Source: Robertkochia solimangrovi (GTDB taxonomy: Bacteria > Bacteroidota > Bacteroidia > Flavobacteriales > Flavobacteriaceae). Taken from it: 64,000 bases of DNA. The translations under genes were made by a program, and so were the position numbers. The notes beneath the pieces are model-generated. The model was not told the DNA's origin. It did not search any database and saw only the letters and a program-made list of their open reading frames with translations. Location of the stretch: contig NZ_QKWN01000009.1 of assembly GCF_007279655.1 (NCBI RefSeq), positions 124,001 to 188,000 on the forward strand. Reading direction: 5' to 3'. The first letter of the stretch is position 1; every line of letters starts with the position of its first letter. This document shows, in pieces, positions 8,801 to 16,882 of the stretch.

Positions 8801-10370
8801 GAACGGTAAGTTGCAGGTGACCGATGGCGGCTTGAAGATTCCGTATCTGAATCTTGATGTTGATTTCAATAAGGTGACGGAGATCGGAATGGACAAACAA
8901 TCGTTCGTTTTTAATAATATTCAACTTACCGACACCCAATTTAAGACCAAGGCGAATTTCGACGGTACGATCACCCATAACAAATTCAAAGATTGGTATC
9001 TGGACCTGAATATCGATACCAAAGGTGAGCGTTTTCTGGTGTTGAATACCAAACAGGAAGACGATGTGTTGTATTACGGTACCGCATTCATAAGTGGTGA
9101 TGCCAGTATTCGCGGACTTACCGATGAGATATTGAATATCGATGTTAATGCCACTACGGAAAAGGGAACCGTCTTTAAGATTCCGGTTAGTGACGTAACG
9201 GAGGTTGGTGATATTTCATTCATCAATTTTATTCCCAAAAATGCGGAACATCATGACCTGACCAAGCGAGAGCTAAAGGATTACAGCGGACTTGAATTAT
9301 TCTTCGATCTGGATGTAACACCGGATGCAGAAATTGAGATTGTGATCGATCAGAAAACCGGTAGTTCTCTGAAGGGTACCGGAGCAGGGAACCTGCTTAT
9401 AGAGATCAATACCAATGGAAAATTCAATATGTATGGTGACTTTATCACCTATACGGGAAAATATAATTTTAAATACGGAGGATTCATCGATAAGCGCTTT
9501 AATGTACAGCCGAACGGAACCATTGTCTGGGATGGAGATCCCTTAAAGGCGGATGTTAATATAACGGCGGTTTATACGCTGTATGCGAATCCGGCCGTAT
9601 TATTGGATAATGCACAGTATACGCGAAAGATCGAGACCGATGTTATGATTCATATGGTGGGAGACCTGATGCAACCCACACTCGATTTTGAAATTCAGTT
9701 TCCGGGAGCCAGTGTCGTGACGAATTCAGAATTGCAATATCGCCTTGATGACAAGACCAAACGCGAACTACAGGCCTTTGCATTGCTTTCTCAAGGTTCC
9801 TTTATGAGTGAGGTGAGTTTGAATCAGCAGGCGGTCACCGGTAACCTGGTGCAGACGGCATCGAGTATGTTCAATCAGATTTTAAACTCAGATGATGGTA
9901 AATTCGATATCGGTGTTTCTTATGATATCGGAGAGCGAAATCCTGAACAGGATTTCGTGACGGATGACCGACTCGGGGTTACGGTTTCAACGCAGATCAG
10001 TGATCGTATCCTGGTGAATGGTAAGATCGGAATGCCGATAGGAGGCGTGACCGAAAGTGTGGTGGCAGGAGATGTGGAAGTTCAGATCCTTCTCAACGAT
10101 GAAGGAAACCTGAGTGCAACCATTTTCAATCGTGAAAATGAGATTCGCCAGTTCTTTGCTCAGGAGCAAGGTTATACGCAGGGTGTCGGACTTTCCTATC
10201 AGGTCGATTTCGATACGTTCAGGGAATTGTTCCGCAAGATATTCAAAGGAAATAAGGCTCCTGAAAACGAGAAGGAAACGGTGGAAGAGGAGCAGACATC
10301 TGCAAGAGAAGAGGACGTTAAAGTAATGGGTGGCGGACTCGTAAAAATGACTTCTAAAAAAGGGAATTGA
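5865..10370 (+). CDS. tamB: Translocation/assembly module TamB (AsmA/DUF490 family)
   Basis: A 1501-residue inner-membrane-anchored periplasmic protein. One N-terminal transmembrane helix (about 20-42) preceded by basic residues is followed by LPPVQTRIAKKATNYLN, the classic AsmA-like start, then a long beta-rich body and a C-terminal TamB domain (about 1100-1450). TamB-like proteins form a hydrophobic groove that carries phospholipids, or supports outer-membrane protein assembly, between the membranes. The start used is TTG at 5865, which keeps the basic stretch; the first ATG (5937) falls inside the helix. The C-terminal tail (about 1465-1501) is rich in Glu and Lys. It is divergent from tsaD, a common flavobacterial arrangement. 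I see no tamA/bamA-like gene beside it. Confidence 0.9.
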   Translation: MWYKGKILSTIRKLRKILIRFILIMIGIFIITAIILSLPPVQTRIAKKATNYLNETFNTNINIERVSLSLFFGDVSLRDVYVEDYKKDTLVYINDLNTSILSMRKLIGGTLRFGDVEIDGLKMVIRTYEGERDTNLDVFVQKLESGESDPNAPPFLMSFTNVEIANSEFHLIDDNLKTPMIVGLDELNIDADAFKIEGPVVTTSIQKLNFTTKRGVNVTNLSTDFAYSKSEMSLKNLMVDTQSSDIEGELVFTYKREDFADFTNKVMVNGFFKNSTIAFDEINNYYNVFGKGKRVTLSTEFSGYLNELDLTNLNMQSENTAVRGDFHFTNIFDSDKEFRLDARVGNLTSNYRQLTTLLPTVLGTTLPTSFTKFGQFNLQGRVRISEESVYAKVDLVTKIGTGHSDITLTNIDNIDEASYKGSLSLEEFDLGEYIEDKALGKTTLDVTVDGSGFKKELLNTEIIGKIDLLGYNGYEYHTMRISGVLKDQLFDGSLISRDENFDVDFKGLADFSGDRNQFNFVASVNTADLNKLNFFKRDSISIFSGKIMMNVSGNTLDNFAGDISFSKTNYTNQNDSYYFEDFKVVSRFENEERIIEINSPDIITGSVVGVFKVNELGDLISNSLGSIYTNYEPNPITPGQYVDFNLKIYNKIVEVFFPEIEFGSNTIIKGSMAADNGDFKLSFKSPNINAYGNVFDKINVNIDNKNPLFNTFVEVGEIESSFYDVSNFNLINTKIKDTLFFRTEFKGGEEYGDTYSLNFYHTFNEKQHSVIGLKKSHLGFKGNDWVINEENNQRNKVTFNKTLDTINIEELVMNYKDEQIRLEGHLIDSTYKDIDLEFQNVQLDKITPEIDSLRIKGTVNGFLNILQHSNAYVPSSNVKIADFEVNDLVLGNLYLSILGNESLRNYSVNAKIVRDARELLNVLGDINYEGNQSNLNLRGTLDQMDLSPFSPLGGIVISDIRGNASGNFTVRGPLSNPDMNGKLQVTDGGLKIPYLNLDVDFNKVTEIGMDKQSFVFNNIQLTDTQFKTKANFDGTITHNKFKDWYLDLNIDTKGERFLVLNTKQEDDVLYYGTAFISGDASIRGLTDEILNIDVNATTEKGTVFKIPVSDVTEVGDISFINFIPKNAEHHDLTKRELKDYSGLELFFDLDVTPDAEIEIVIDQKTGSSLKGTGAGNLLIEINTNGKFNMYGDFITYTGKYNFKYGGFIDKRFNVQPNGTIVWDGDPLKADVNITAVYTLYANPAVLLDNAQYTRKIETDVMIHMVGDLMQPTLDFEIQFPGASVVTNSELQYRLDDKTKRELQAFALLSQGSFMSEVSLNQQAVTGNLVQTASSMFNQILNSDDGKFDIGVSYDIGERNPEQDFVTDDRLGVTVSTQISDRILVNGKIGMPIGGVTESVVAGDVEVQILLNDEGNLSATIFNRENEIRQFFAQEQGYTQGVGLSYQVDFDTFRELFRKIFKGNKAPENEKETVEEEQTSAREEDVKVMGGGLVKMTSKKGN
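5873..5880 (-). promoter_or_regulatory. Candidate Bacteroidota -7 box for tsaD
   Basis: Read on the minus strand this is TACCTTTG, an exact TAnnTTTG match, placed so that transcription would begin near 5867, about 22 nt before the tsaD ATG at 5845. It lies inside the first codons of tamB as annotated from TTG. No convincing -33 TTG is visible. Confidence 0.4.
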
Positions 10371-10496
10371 TTCTATTGGGATCAGGTCTTTTTTATCCCT
10401 TAATTCATACCTTAAGATGACCGGTTTTCGGCGTGTATTTTATGAGTTTTAGTAAAATTATGTAAAACTGAAAATACCTTTTGTTATGAATTTCTC

Positions 10497-10518
10497 AACG
10501 CAAACGTTTGAAGTTTGC
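10497..10518. promoter_or_regulatory. Candidate LacI-family operator upstream of pfkA
   Basis: The core CAAACGTTTG (10501-10510) is a perfect 10 bp palindrome with the central CG typical of LacI/PurR/CcpA-family operators. On the left it is extended as AACGCAAACGTTTG, close to the PurR consensus half. A further GTTTGC half lies at 10513-10518. It is about 90 bases before the pfkA ATG and about 20 bases after a near-match -7 box (TACCTTTT, 10475-10482), a position suited to repression. A short hairpin TACCC-tta-GGGTA follows at 10532-10544. No LacI gene is in the window. Confidence 0.4.
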
Positions 10519-10597
10519 AATATCATAAATTTACCCTTAGGGTATATAAGAAATGTGGAAATTGTTTGGTATTTTTACGTTCCTAAATTAAAATTTC

Positions 10598-11584
10598 ATG
10601 TCATCAAGTATTAAGAAAATCGGAGTCATGACTTCTGGTGGTGACTCCCCGGGAATGAACGCGGCTATTCGTTCAGTAGTTCGTACCTGTGCCTTTCACA
10701 AGATTACCTGTGTGGGAATCTATCGTGGATATCAGGGACTGATCGAAGGCGATATGGAAGAGTTATCTGCCCGTAGTGTGAGGAATATAATCAACAGGGG
10801 AGGAACGATTTTAAAATCAGCCAGATCGAAGGATTTCAGAACACCGGAAGGACGTAAAAAAGCACATGAAAATCTATTGAAAGAAGGTATCGACGCACTT
10901 GTACTGATCGGTGGTGACGGAACCTTTACGGGGGGAATGATCTTCAATGAAGAATTCGGTTATCCGATCATAGGAATTCCCGGAACTATCGATAACGATA
11001 TTTACGGAACGAAATTTACCCTGGGATATGATACCGCTCTGAACACTGTTGTGGAAGCGATCGATAGAATACGCGATACGGCGAGTTCTCATGACCGTCT
11101 CTTTTTTGTGGAGGTTATGGGGCGTGATGCAGGACATATCGCCTTAAACGTAGGAGTAGGGGCCGGAGCTGAAGAGATATTGATCCCTGAAGAGAATCTT
11201 GGATTACCGAGATTGCTTGAATCTTTGGAGAAGAGCAGGATTTCAGGTAAAACTTCTTCGATAGTAGTCGTGGCTGAAGGGGATAAAACCGGAAAGAATG
11301 TTTTTGAACTGGCCGAATATGTCGAAGAGCATATGCCGAATTACGATATCCGTGTAACGGTTCTCGGACACTTGCAACGCGGTGGTTCACCTTCTTGTTA
11401 TGACCGTGTTCTCGCCAGCAGAATGGGAGTGAAAGCTGTAGAATCGCTGATGGACGGTGTTTCAAACTATATGGTAGGTATCGCGAATGATCAGTTGATC
11501 CTTACCCCACTCGATCAGGCAGTAAAAGGAAAATCGGAAATTGATAAAGAACTCATCAGAGTTTCTGAAATCATGTCCACATAA
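10598..11584 (+). CDS. pfkA: ATP-dependent 6-phosphofructokinase
   Basis: A 328-residue PfkA-type enzyme that phosphorylates fructose 6-phosphate with ATP, the committed step of glycolysis. Visible motifs are MTSGGDSPGMNAAIR (nucleotide loop, 11-25), GGDGT (105-109) and PGTIDND (catalytic Asp132 in TID, phosphate binding). Gly rather than Asp at the second position after GGD points to ATP, not pyrophosphate, as donor. GHLQRGGSPSCYDR near the C-terminus is the usual F6P-binding region. It starts 227 bp after tamB and is followed after 33 bp by gap, so both are probably one transcript under the promoter/operator region at about 10470-10580. Confidence 0.97.
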   Translation: MSSSIKKIGVMTSGGDSPGMNAAIRSVVRTCAFHKITCVGIYRGYQGLIEGDMEELSARSVRNIINRGGTILKSARSKDFRTPEGRKKAHENLLKEGIDALVLIGGDGTFTGGMIFNEEFGYPIIGIPGTIDNDIYGTKFTLGYDTALNTVVEAIDRIRDTASSHDRLFFVEVMGRDAGHIALNVGVGAGAEEILIPEENLGLPRLLESLEKSRISGKTSSIVVVAEGDKTGKNVFELAEYVEEHMPNYDIRVTVLGHLQRGGSPSCYDRVLASRMGVKAVESLMDGVSNYMVGIANDQLILTPLDQAVKGKSEIDKELIRVSEIMST

Positions 11585-11611
11585 TAATAGAATGTTATAA
11601 TCATAAATTAA

Positions 11612-12619
<1,008 letters not shown>

Positions 12620-12641
12620 CAGAATATTTTTAAAGTATTTG

Positions 12642-12667
12642 GAATACCTGCCGGCCGGCAGGTATTC
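12642..12667. repeat. Perfect 26 bp GC-rich palindrome between gap and the sugar kinase
   Basis: The half-site GAATACCTGCCGG is followed directly by its exact reverse complement, with no loop. In RNA it would form a strong hairpin after a few central bases unpair. It sits 22 bases after the gap stop and 19 bases before the kinase start and is followed by TTAACTT rather than a T-run, so a partial terminator or mRNA-end stabiliser that lowers kinase expression relative to gap is more likely than a full stop. Confidence 0.6.
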
Positions 12668-12686
12668 TTAACTTAATAATTATGTT

Positions 12687-13541
12687 ATGATTTTAATCGT
12701 AGACAGTGGTGCAACGAAATCTGACTGGATCGCGTTAGATGAGGATGGTAACAAGATGTTCATGACACAGACCCTGGGTCTGAGTCCTGAAGTGCTTACC
12801 AGAGAGATCATCGATGAGCGTCTGGCCAATAACTTTGAACTCTATAAGCACCGTAAGGAAGTTACTCAGTTGTATTTCTATGGCGCCGGATGCGGAACCG
12901 AAAGAATGAGAGCTTTCCTTAAGGAGATTTTTCAGAATTATTTTAAGAATGCCAAGATAGTCGTTAAGGAAGATACCTATGCAGCTATCTATGCAACTGT
13001 TAAACCCGATGAACACGCCGTGGTTTGTATCCTTGGAACAGGGTCGAACTGTAGTTATTGGGATGGAAAGGATGTTTTCCAGAAAGTTACTTCTCTGGGG
13101 TATATCCTGATGGATGACTGTAGTGGAAATTATTTCGGACGTCAGTTATTAAGAGATTTTTATTATCATAAGATACCGCAGAAATTAGCGGTGAAGTTCG
13201 CTCGTGAATACGATCTTGAAGAAGATACCATAAAGAACAATCTTTATAAACAACCAAACCCAAATACCTATTTGGCAACTTTTGCCAGATTTCTGATTCA
13301 GAACAAAGACGAAGAGTATTGTCAGAACCTGATCAGAAAAGGTATGCAACTATTTATCAATAATGCTATCTTCCAGTTCGAACAGGCAAAGAATGTGCCG
13401 ATTCACTTTGTAGGTAGTATTGCCTTCTATCTTCAGGAAGAACTTAAGACCGTTCTGAGTGAGAACGGACTCACCATCGGAAGAGTGTTACGACGCCCTA
13501 TCGACGGACTTGTGGAATTCCACAAAGAAATGTTTGAGTAA
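12687..13541 (+). CDS. BadF/BadG/BcrA/BcrD-type ATPase, N-acetylglucosamine kinase-like
   Basis: A 284-residue member of the ASKHA sugar-kinase fold. MILIVDSGATKSDWIALDEDG is the phosphate-1 loop, CILGTGSNCSYWDG the phosphate-2 loop (GTGSN), and HFVGSIAFYLQEEL the adenosine region. It is similar in layout to eukaryotic N-acetylglucosamine kinase. The likely reaction is phosphorylation of an amino sugar such as GlcNAc, but the substrate is unproven. It follows gap and pfkA in the same direction, suggesting a link between amino-sugar salvage and glycolysis. A clear terminator follows its stop. Confidence 0.8.
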   Translation: MILIVDSGATKSDWIALDEDGNKMFMTQTLGLSPEVLTREIIDERLANNFELYKHRKEVTQLYFYGAGCGTERMRAFLKEIFQNYFKNAKIVVKEDTYAAIYATVKPDEHAVVCILGTGSNCSYWDGKDVFQKVTSLGYILMDDCSGNYFGRQLLRDFYYHKIPQKLAVKFAREYDLEEDTIKNNLYKQPNPNTYLATFARFLIQNKDEEYCQNLIRKGMQLFINNAIFQFEQAKNVPIHFVGSIAFYLQEELKTVLSENGLTIGRVLRRPIDGLVEFHKEMFE

Positions 13542-13563
13542 ACGCAACCTTATATAAAACAAG

Positions 13564-13596
13564 AACGGCATAGCTTTAAAAGGTATGCCGTTTTTT
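13564..13596 (+). terminator. Intrinsic terminator after the pfkA-gap-kinase operon
   Basis: Perfect 9 bp stem AACGGCATA / TATGCCGTT with an 11-base loop, running into a T-run at 13591-13596. An A-rich flank on the left side (AAAACAAG) gives a weaker T-tract on the minus strand, so it may also stop transcripts from ridA. Confidence 0.85.
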
Positions 13597-13614
13597 ATTA
13601 TCCGTTTTCATCAC

Positions 13615-13650
13615 TAATGTCACCATTGTCACTATTGTCACCAGTGTCAC
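13615..13650. repeat. Four tandem 9 bp units ending in TGTCAC
   Basis: The units TAATGTCAC, CATTGTCAC, TATTGTCAC and CAGTGTCAC follow without gaps, and a TCATCAC remnant precedes them. The last unit overlaps the stop codon of ridA (TAG read on the minus strand). The GTCACT word also occurs in the repeat cluster near 4 kb. Confidence 0.75.
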
Positions 13651-14027
13651 TAATAAGTGGCAATTACCGAGATCTCCACACTAACTCCTTTAGGTAGTTT
13701 GGCGACCTGAACGGTTTCTCGTGCCGGTGCAGTGTCTTCGTTAAAACAACTTCCGTAGATCTCATTCACGATCCCGAAATTATTCATATCGCTGAGGAAA
13801 ATGGATGATTTCACCACATTTTCGAAGGTCATACCAGCTTCCGTAAGAATGGCTTCAATATTCTTCATGACCTGTTTCGTTTCGATCTCGATCCCGGATA
13901 GCAATTCTCCAGTAGCTGGGTCGATCGCGATCTGTCCTGACATGAACAGGGTTTCTCCTGCCAATACCGCCTGGTTGTAGGGTCCTAAGGGAGCCGGAGC
14001 GTTCGGGGTGTTGATTATTTTTTTCAT
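13650..14027 (-). CDS. ridA: RidA family enamine/imine deaminase
   Basis: A 125-residue protein of normal RidA (YjgF/YER057c/UK114) length. NTPNAPAPLGPYNQAV, LFMSGQIAIDPATGEL and the C-terminal APARETVQVAKLPKGVSVEISVIA are the family signatures; the Arg in ARETVQV anchors the substrate carboxylate. RidA hydrolyses reactive 2-aminoacrylate and related imines made by PLP enzymes, protecting them from damage. It is minus strand, 28 bp downstream of lptD, and converges on the kinase gene. Confidence 0.95.
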   Translation of the reverse strand: MKKIINTPNAPAPLGPYNQAVLAGETLFMSGQIAIDPATGELLSGIEIETKQVMKNIEAILTEAGMTFENVVKSSIFLSDMNNFGIVNEIYGSCFNEDTAPARETVQVAKLPKGVSVEISVIATY

Positions 14028-14055
14028 ATGTTTTGGTGTTTTGTTTGGATTCTAA

Positions 14056-16749
14056 CTATAGGCTGCGATCCGGTTCTCGTCGTTTTTCCCATTTGAGGTC
14101 GCTCAGCATTGATGATTTGATCCCAATGGTGAAGAACCAGCTTGCTCTGGTGCTGAAGGGAACCCATTGAAAATACATCTGCCAGCTCTCCATATCACGG
14201 TCAAATCGGAAACTCGTATAGGTAAAGCCCTTGCCGACAAAGTCATAACCGGAGGAAATACCTACCCGCCATCTGCTCGTCAGGTCGATGTTCGTAGAGA
14301 ACATGAGGGAGCTGTTGGTGATCTCGCTCTGACGTCTGTTGTTGGAATAGGTCATGGAGTAGGCGAGACGAAGGTTCCAGGGTAGTTCGGAACGATAAGC
14401 CTGTATATCGCCACTATCTTCTTCCTCTTCCTCATCCCGTTCCCGTCCGAAATTTCGTTTATCACTGAAATCCTGACCGGTTCCGAAAAGGTCATCCTCA
14501 CGACCGCCACTCTCCGTATTATCGATGTCCTTGGGGTCTTGCTTGAAGGTTTTACTGTCGATGGAATAGCTGACATTCACATTGGCCTGAGTAAGCCTGA
14601 AAAGACTTCCTCCATTGTCCAGGTTGAACATATCGATACGGTTACCGGCATTGTCGATCGCATAGGGATCCAGGGTTGCACCGAAGTTGATGTTCATTTT
14701 GTTGTTGAAAATTGCGGTTCCACCACTCATACGTACCGGACTCCATTTCAGTGAATCGGCAACCATATTATAGGAAGTACTGAAATTCAGGTTGTTCAGC
14801 AGTGTTATCTTTTTGGGTTCGGTCGCCGTGGTGTCTTTGTCTCTCACCTTGGCTTCCACGACATTGCTCAAAGCAAATCCAAGACTGTTGGATTCGGTTA
14901 GTCCCGGTGTCCCGAAGAGTCCGACATCCTGAAATCTTGTATACATCCGCTGCACACCGTTTTCATCCACATATTCGTCATAATACTGATCAGATGCCGG
15001 GGTATATCCGTAACTGACAGAGGGTCGCATCGTATGTCGGATGGCCTGGATCTTGTTTTCCTTGTTGAAATTAAAGGTTCCGTAAATGGTAGTCCCCACA
15101 CTTGCACTGAAATTATAAGTGGCAAATCTGTCGAAACCGTTCAGGGTGTCTTTAGGTTGAAAATCCAGCAATTGATCGTAATCGTCGTAATGGATGGTTT
15201 TAAACTGCCATACTTCATTGTAATTGAATCCTACCGAAGTACTGAAATGCTTAAAGATCTTAAAGTTGGTACTGACCGGAATCGAATGTTGAAATCCTAA
15301 CTTGGCATCATCGAACATCTCTTTCTTGAAAAGTAGTGAATCGATGGTATTGATTCGGTTTTCCCCGCGTCCGCTATATTGAAAATTGATGTTTTGTAAT
15401 ATACCCTTTTTGGTTCCGTCCTTTTTAGCGAAGGGAAAGATTCTTTCCATACTGGCCTGTAAGGTTGGCAGGGTAAGGTTCACTACCTGAGTTTGGGTGT
15501 TCTGACTGATCGAGGAGGTCACGTTCAGGTTGACCATCGGGTATCCGGGAAAGGTCTTGTTATAAGAAATAGACGATTGCAGGGTGTTGTTCAGGAAATT
15601 CCCCGTATTGATCTGGTTGACCGATTCCTGGTAATATTTCGAACTACCGAAGTTCACCGATGCAGACAATCTTGAATTCGGATTTGCCTTGGCATCCTGA
15701 CTATGGTTCCATTGAATGTTATAGATCGTACTGCGGTTATAATCCGGGAAGCCTCGCTGACTTGAAACCAGATTCTCATATCGGAAACGAACACTTCCTC
15801 TGTACTTATAGCGCTTGGCGTAGCTGGATTCCGTTCGGAGTCCGTAACTACCATTGGTATAATAATCTCCCAGAACGGCAAGATCGAAATAATCACTTAT
15901 GGCAAAATAATAGCCCCCATTCTGGAGGGAGTATCCACGTAAATTGGTTTGTCCCGGAGTAGGCAGGATGATACCGCTGGCGCTTTTTTCCTGATTGAGC
16001 GGGAAATAAGCAAAAGGAACCGCGATAGGGGTCGGTACATCTGCGATATACATATTGCTGAATCCGGCGATGATCTTTTTACGCGGCACAAACTTTCCTT
16101 TTCGAACCCGGATATAATAATCGGGGTTCTCCGGGTCGGGTGCGGTGGTAAGCCTTCCTTCATGAAGAAAGTAAACGGAATCATTCTCCTTTTTAACGGT
16201 TTCTGCAAAAACGCTCATGGTTTCCCCGACATTTTGTTCCGATCTGGAATTGCGGATGAAGGCGCGCTTCGTGTCGAAATTAAATTTGATGGAATCGGGC
16301 TCAACGATATTGTTACCCTGTTTAAAATAGGGGGTTTGCGTATAGTTCCCTGCAGAATCTTTTATGCGACCGGCATAAACCTCATTGGTGGTATAGTCGA
16401 TTACGATAACCCCGGCTTTGAGCTCATAATCCTGATAATAGACTTCAGCCTCATCATACATGTAGATCTTACGTTCTTTATTGCTCATCTTCTGATACCC
16501 TTTGGCATGGTATCTTATCTTATCAGCAAGGTATGAGGGCTTTTTTGTGCTGTCTGCGACGATGGTGTCTTGGGGTATGGAATCCTGTATAGCAACCGGG
16601 CGTATGCTGTCCTGAAGGCGTACAGCAAGCGAATCCTTACCAGCCTTGATTTCAATGTTTGTCCTTTTAGGGGTTTCCTGTGCTTTCAGTACGGAACTTA
16701 AGAACAGAAAAGTAAGCGCTAAAAGTATGTAAGGTTTCTTTGCTTGCAA
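14056..16749 (-). CDS. lptD: Putative LPS assembly protein LptD (outer-membrane beta-barrel)
   Basis: A Bacteroidota-type LptD of 897 residues from this start. After a signal peptide (KKPYILLALTFLFLSSVLKAQ) come an OstA/LptA-like jellyroll (about 90-220: YMYDEAEVYYQDYELKAG is typical) and a long alternating beta-barrel ending close to the C-terminus. LptD inserts lipopolysaccharide into the outer leaflet. An acidic stretch (RDEEEEEDSGD) near residue 800 is likely an extracellular or periplasmic loop. The frame is open to a TTG at 16800 (914 residues), but a perfect -7 box overlaps that codon, so the in-frame TTG at 16749, directly before the signal peptide, is preferred. It is divergent from the amidase gene. 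Confidence 0.88.
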   Translation of the reverse strand: MQAKKPYILLALTFLFLSSVLKAQETPKRTNIEIKAGKDSLAVRLQDSIRPVAIQDSIPQDTIVADSTKKPSYLADKIRYHAKGYQKMSNKERKIYMYDEAEVYYQDYELKAGVIVIDYTTNEVYAGRIKDSAGNYTQTPYFKQGNNIVEPDSIKFNFDTKRAFIRNSRSEQNVGETMSVFAETVKKENDSVYFLHEGRLTTAPDPENPDYYIRVRKGKFVPRKKIIAGFSNMYIADVPTPIAVPFAYFPLNQEKSASGIILPTPGQTNLRGYSLQNGGYYFAISDYFDLAVLGDYYTNGSYGLRTESSYAKRYKYRGSVRFRYENLVSSQRGFPDYNRSTIYNIQWNHSQDAKANPNSRLSASVNFGSSKYYQESVNQINTGNFLNNTLQSSISYNKTFPGYPMVNLNVTSSISQNTQTQVVNLTLPTLQASMERIFPFAKKDGTKKGILQNINFQYSGRGENRINTIDSLLFKKEMFDDAKLGFQHSIPVSTNFKIFKHFSTSVGFNYNEVWQFKTIHYDDYDQLLDFQPKDTLNGFDRFATYNFSASVGTTIYGTFNFNKENKIQAIRHTMRPSVSYGYTPASDQYYDEYVDENGVQRMYTRFQDVGLFGTPGLTESNSLGFALSNVVEAKVRDKDTTATEPKKITLLNNLNFSTSYNMVADSLKWSPVRMSGGTAIFNNKMNINFGATLDPYAIDNAGNRIDMFNLDNGGSLFRLTQANVNVSYSIDSKTFKQDPKDIDNTESGGREDDLFGTGQDFSDKRNFGRERDEEEEEDSGDIQAYRSELPWNLRLAYSMTYSNNRRQSEITNSSLMFSTNIDLTSRWRVGISSGYDFVGKGFTYTSFRFDRDMESWQMYFQWVPFSTRASWFFTIGIKSSMLSDLKWEKRREPDRSL

Positions 16750-16797
16750 TGCTTTAAATCCTATTTTTGTACAATGATGGTGCGGTTTTTGCCGTGC

Positions 16798-16805
16798 CAA
16801 ACTTA
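16798..16805 (-). promoter_or_regulatory. Candidate -7 box for lptD
   Basis: Minus-strand TAAGTTTG is an exact match to TAnnTTTG. Transcription would start near 16792, downstream of the TTG at 16800 and about 43 nt upstream of the TTG at 16749, which decides the start choice for lptD. No -33 TTG is seen 17-23 bases upstream. Confidence 0.45.
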
Positions 16806-16882
16806 CGTATATTTTTGGACTGTTTTATATGGTTCCTGATTTTTTAATCAAATAATTAACTGCTTTCTGACGTTAATATTTT

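Noticed and set aside
10377-10410. GGGAT/ATCCC hairpin after tamB as terminator
   Set aside because: Only 5 bp of stem, and the T-run lies inside the loop rather than after the stem.
15949-16536. 195-codon plus-strand frame inside lptD
   Set aside because: Antisense shadow of the LptD coding frame; no motif, no promoter, hydrophobic runs without order.
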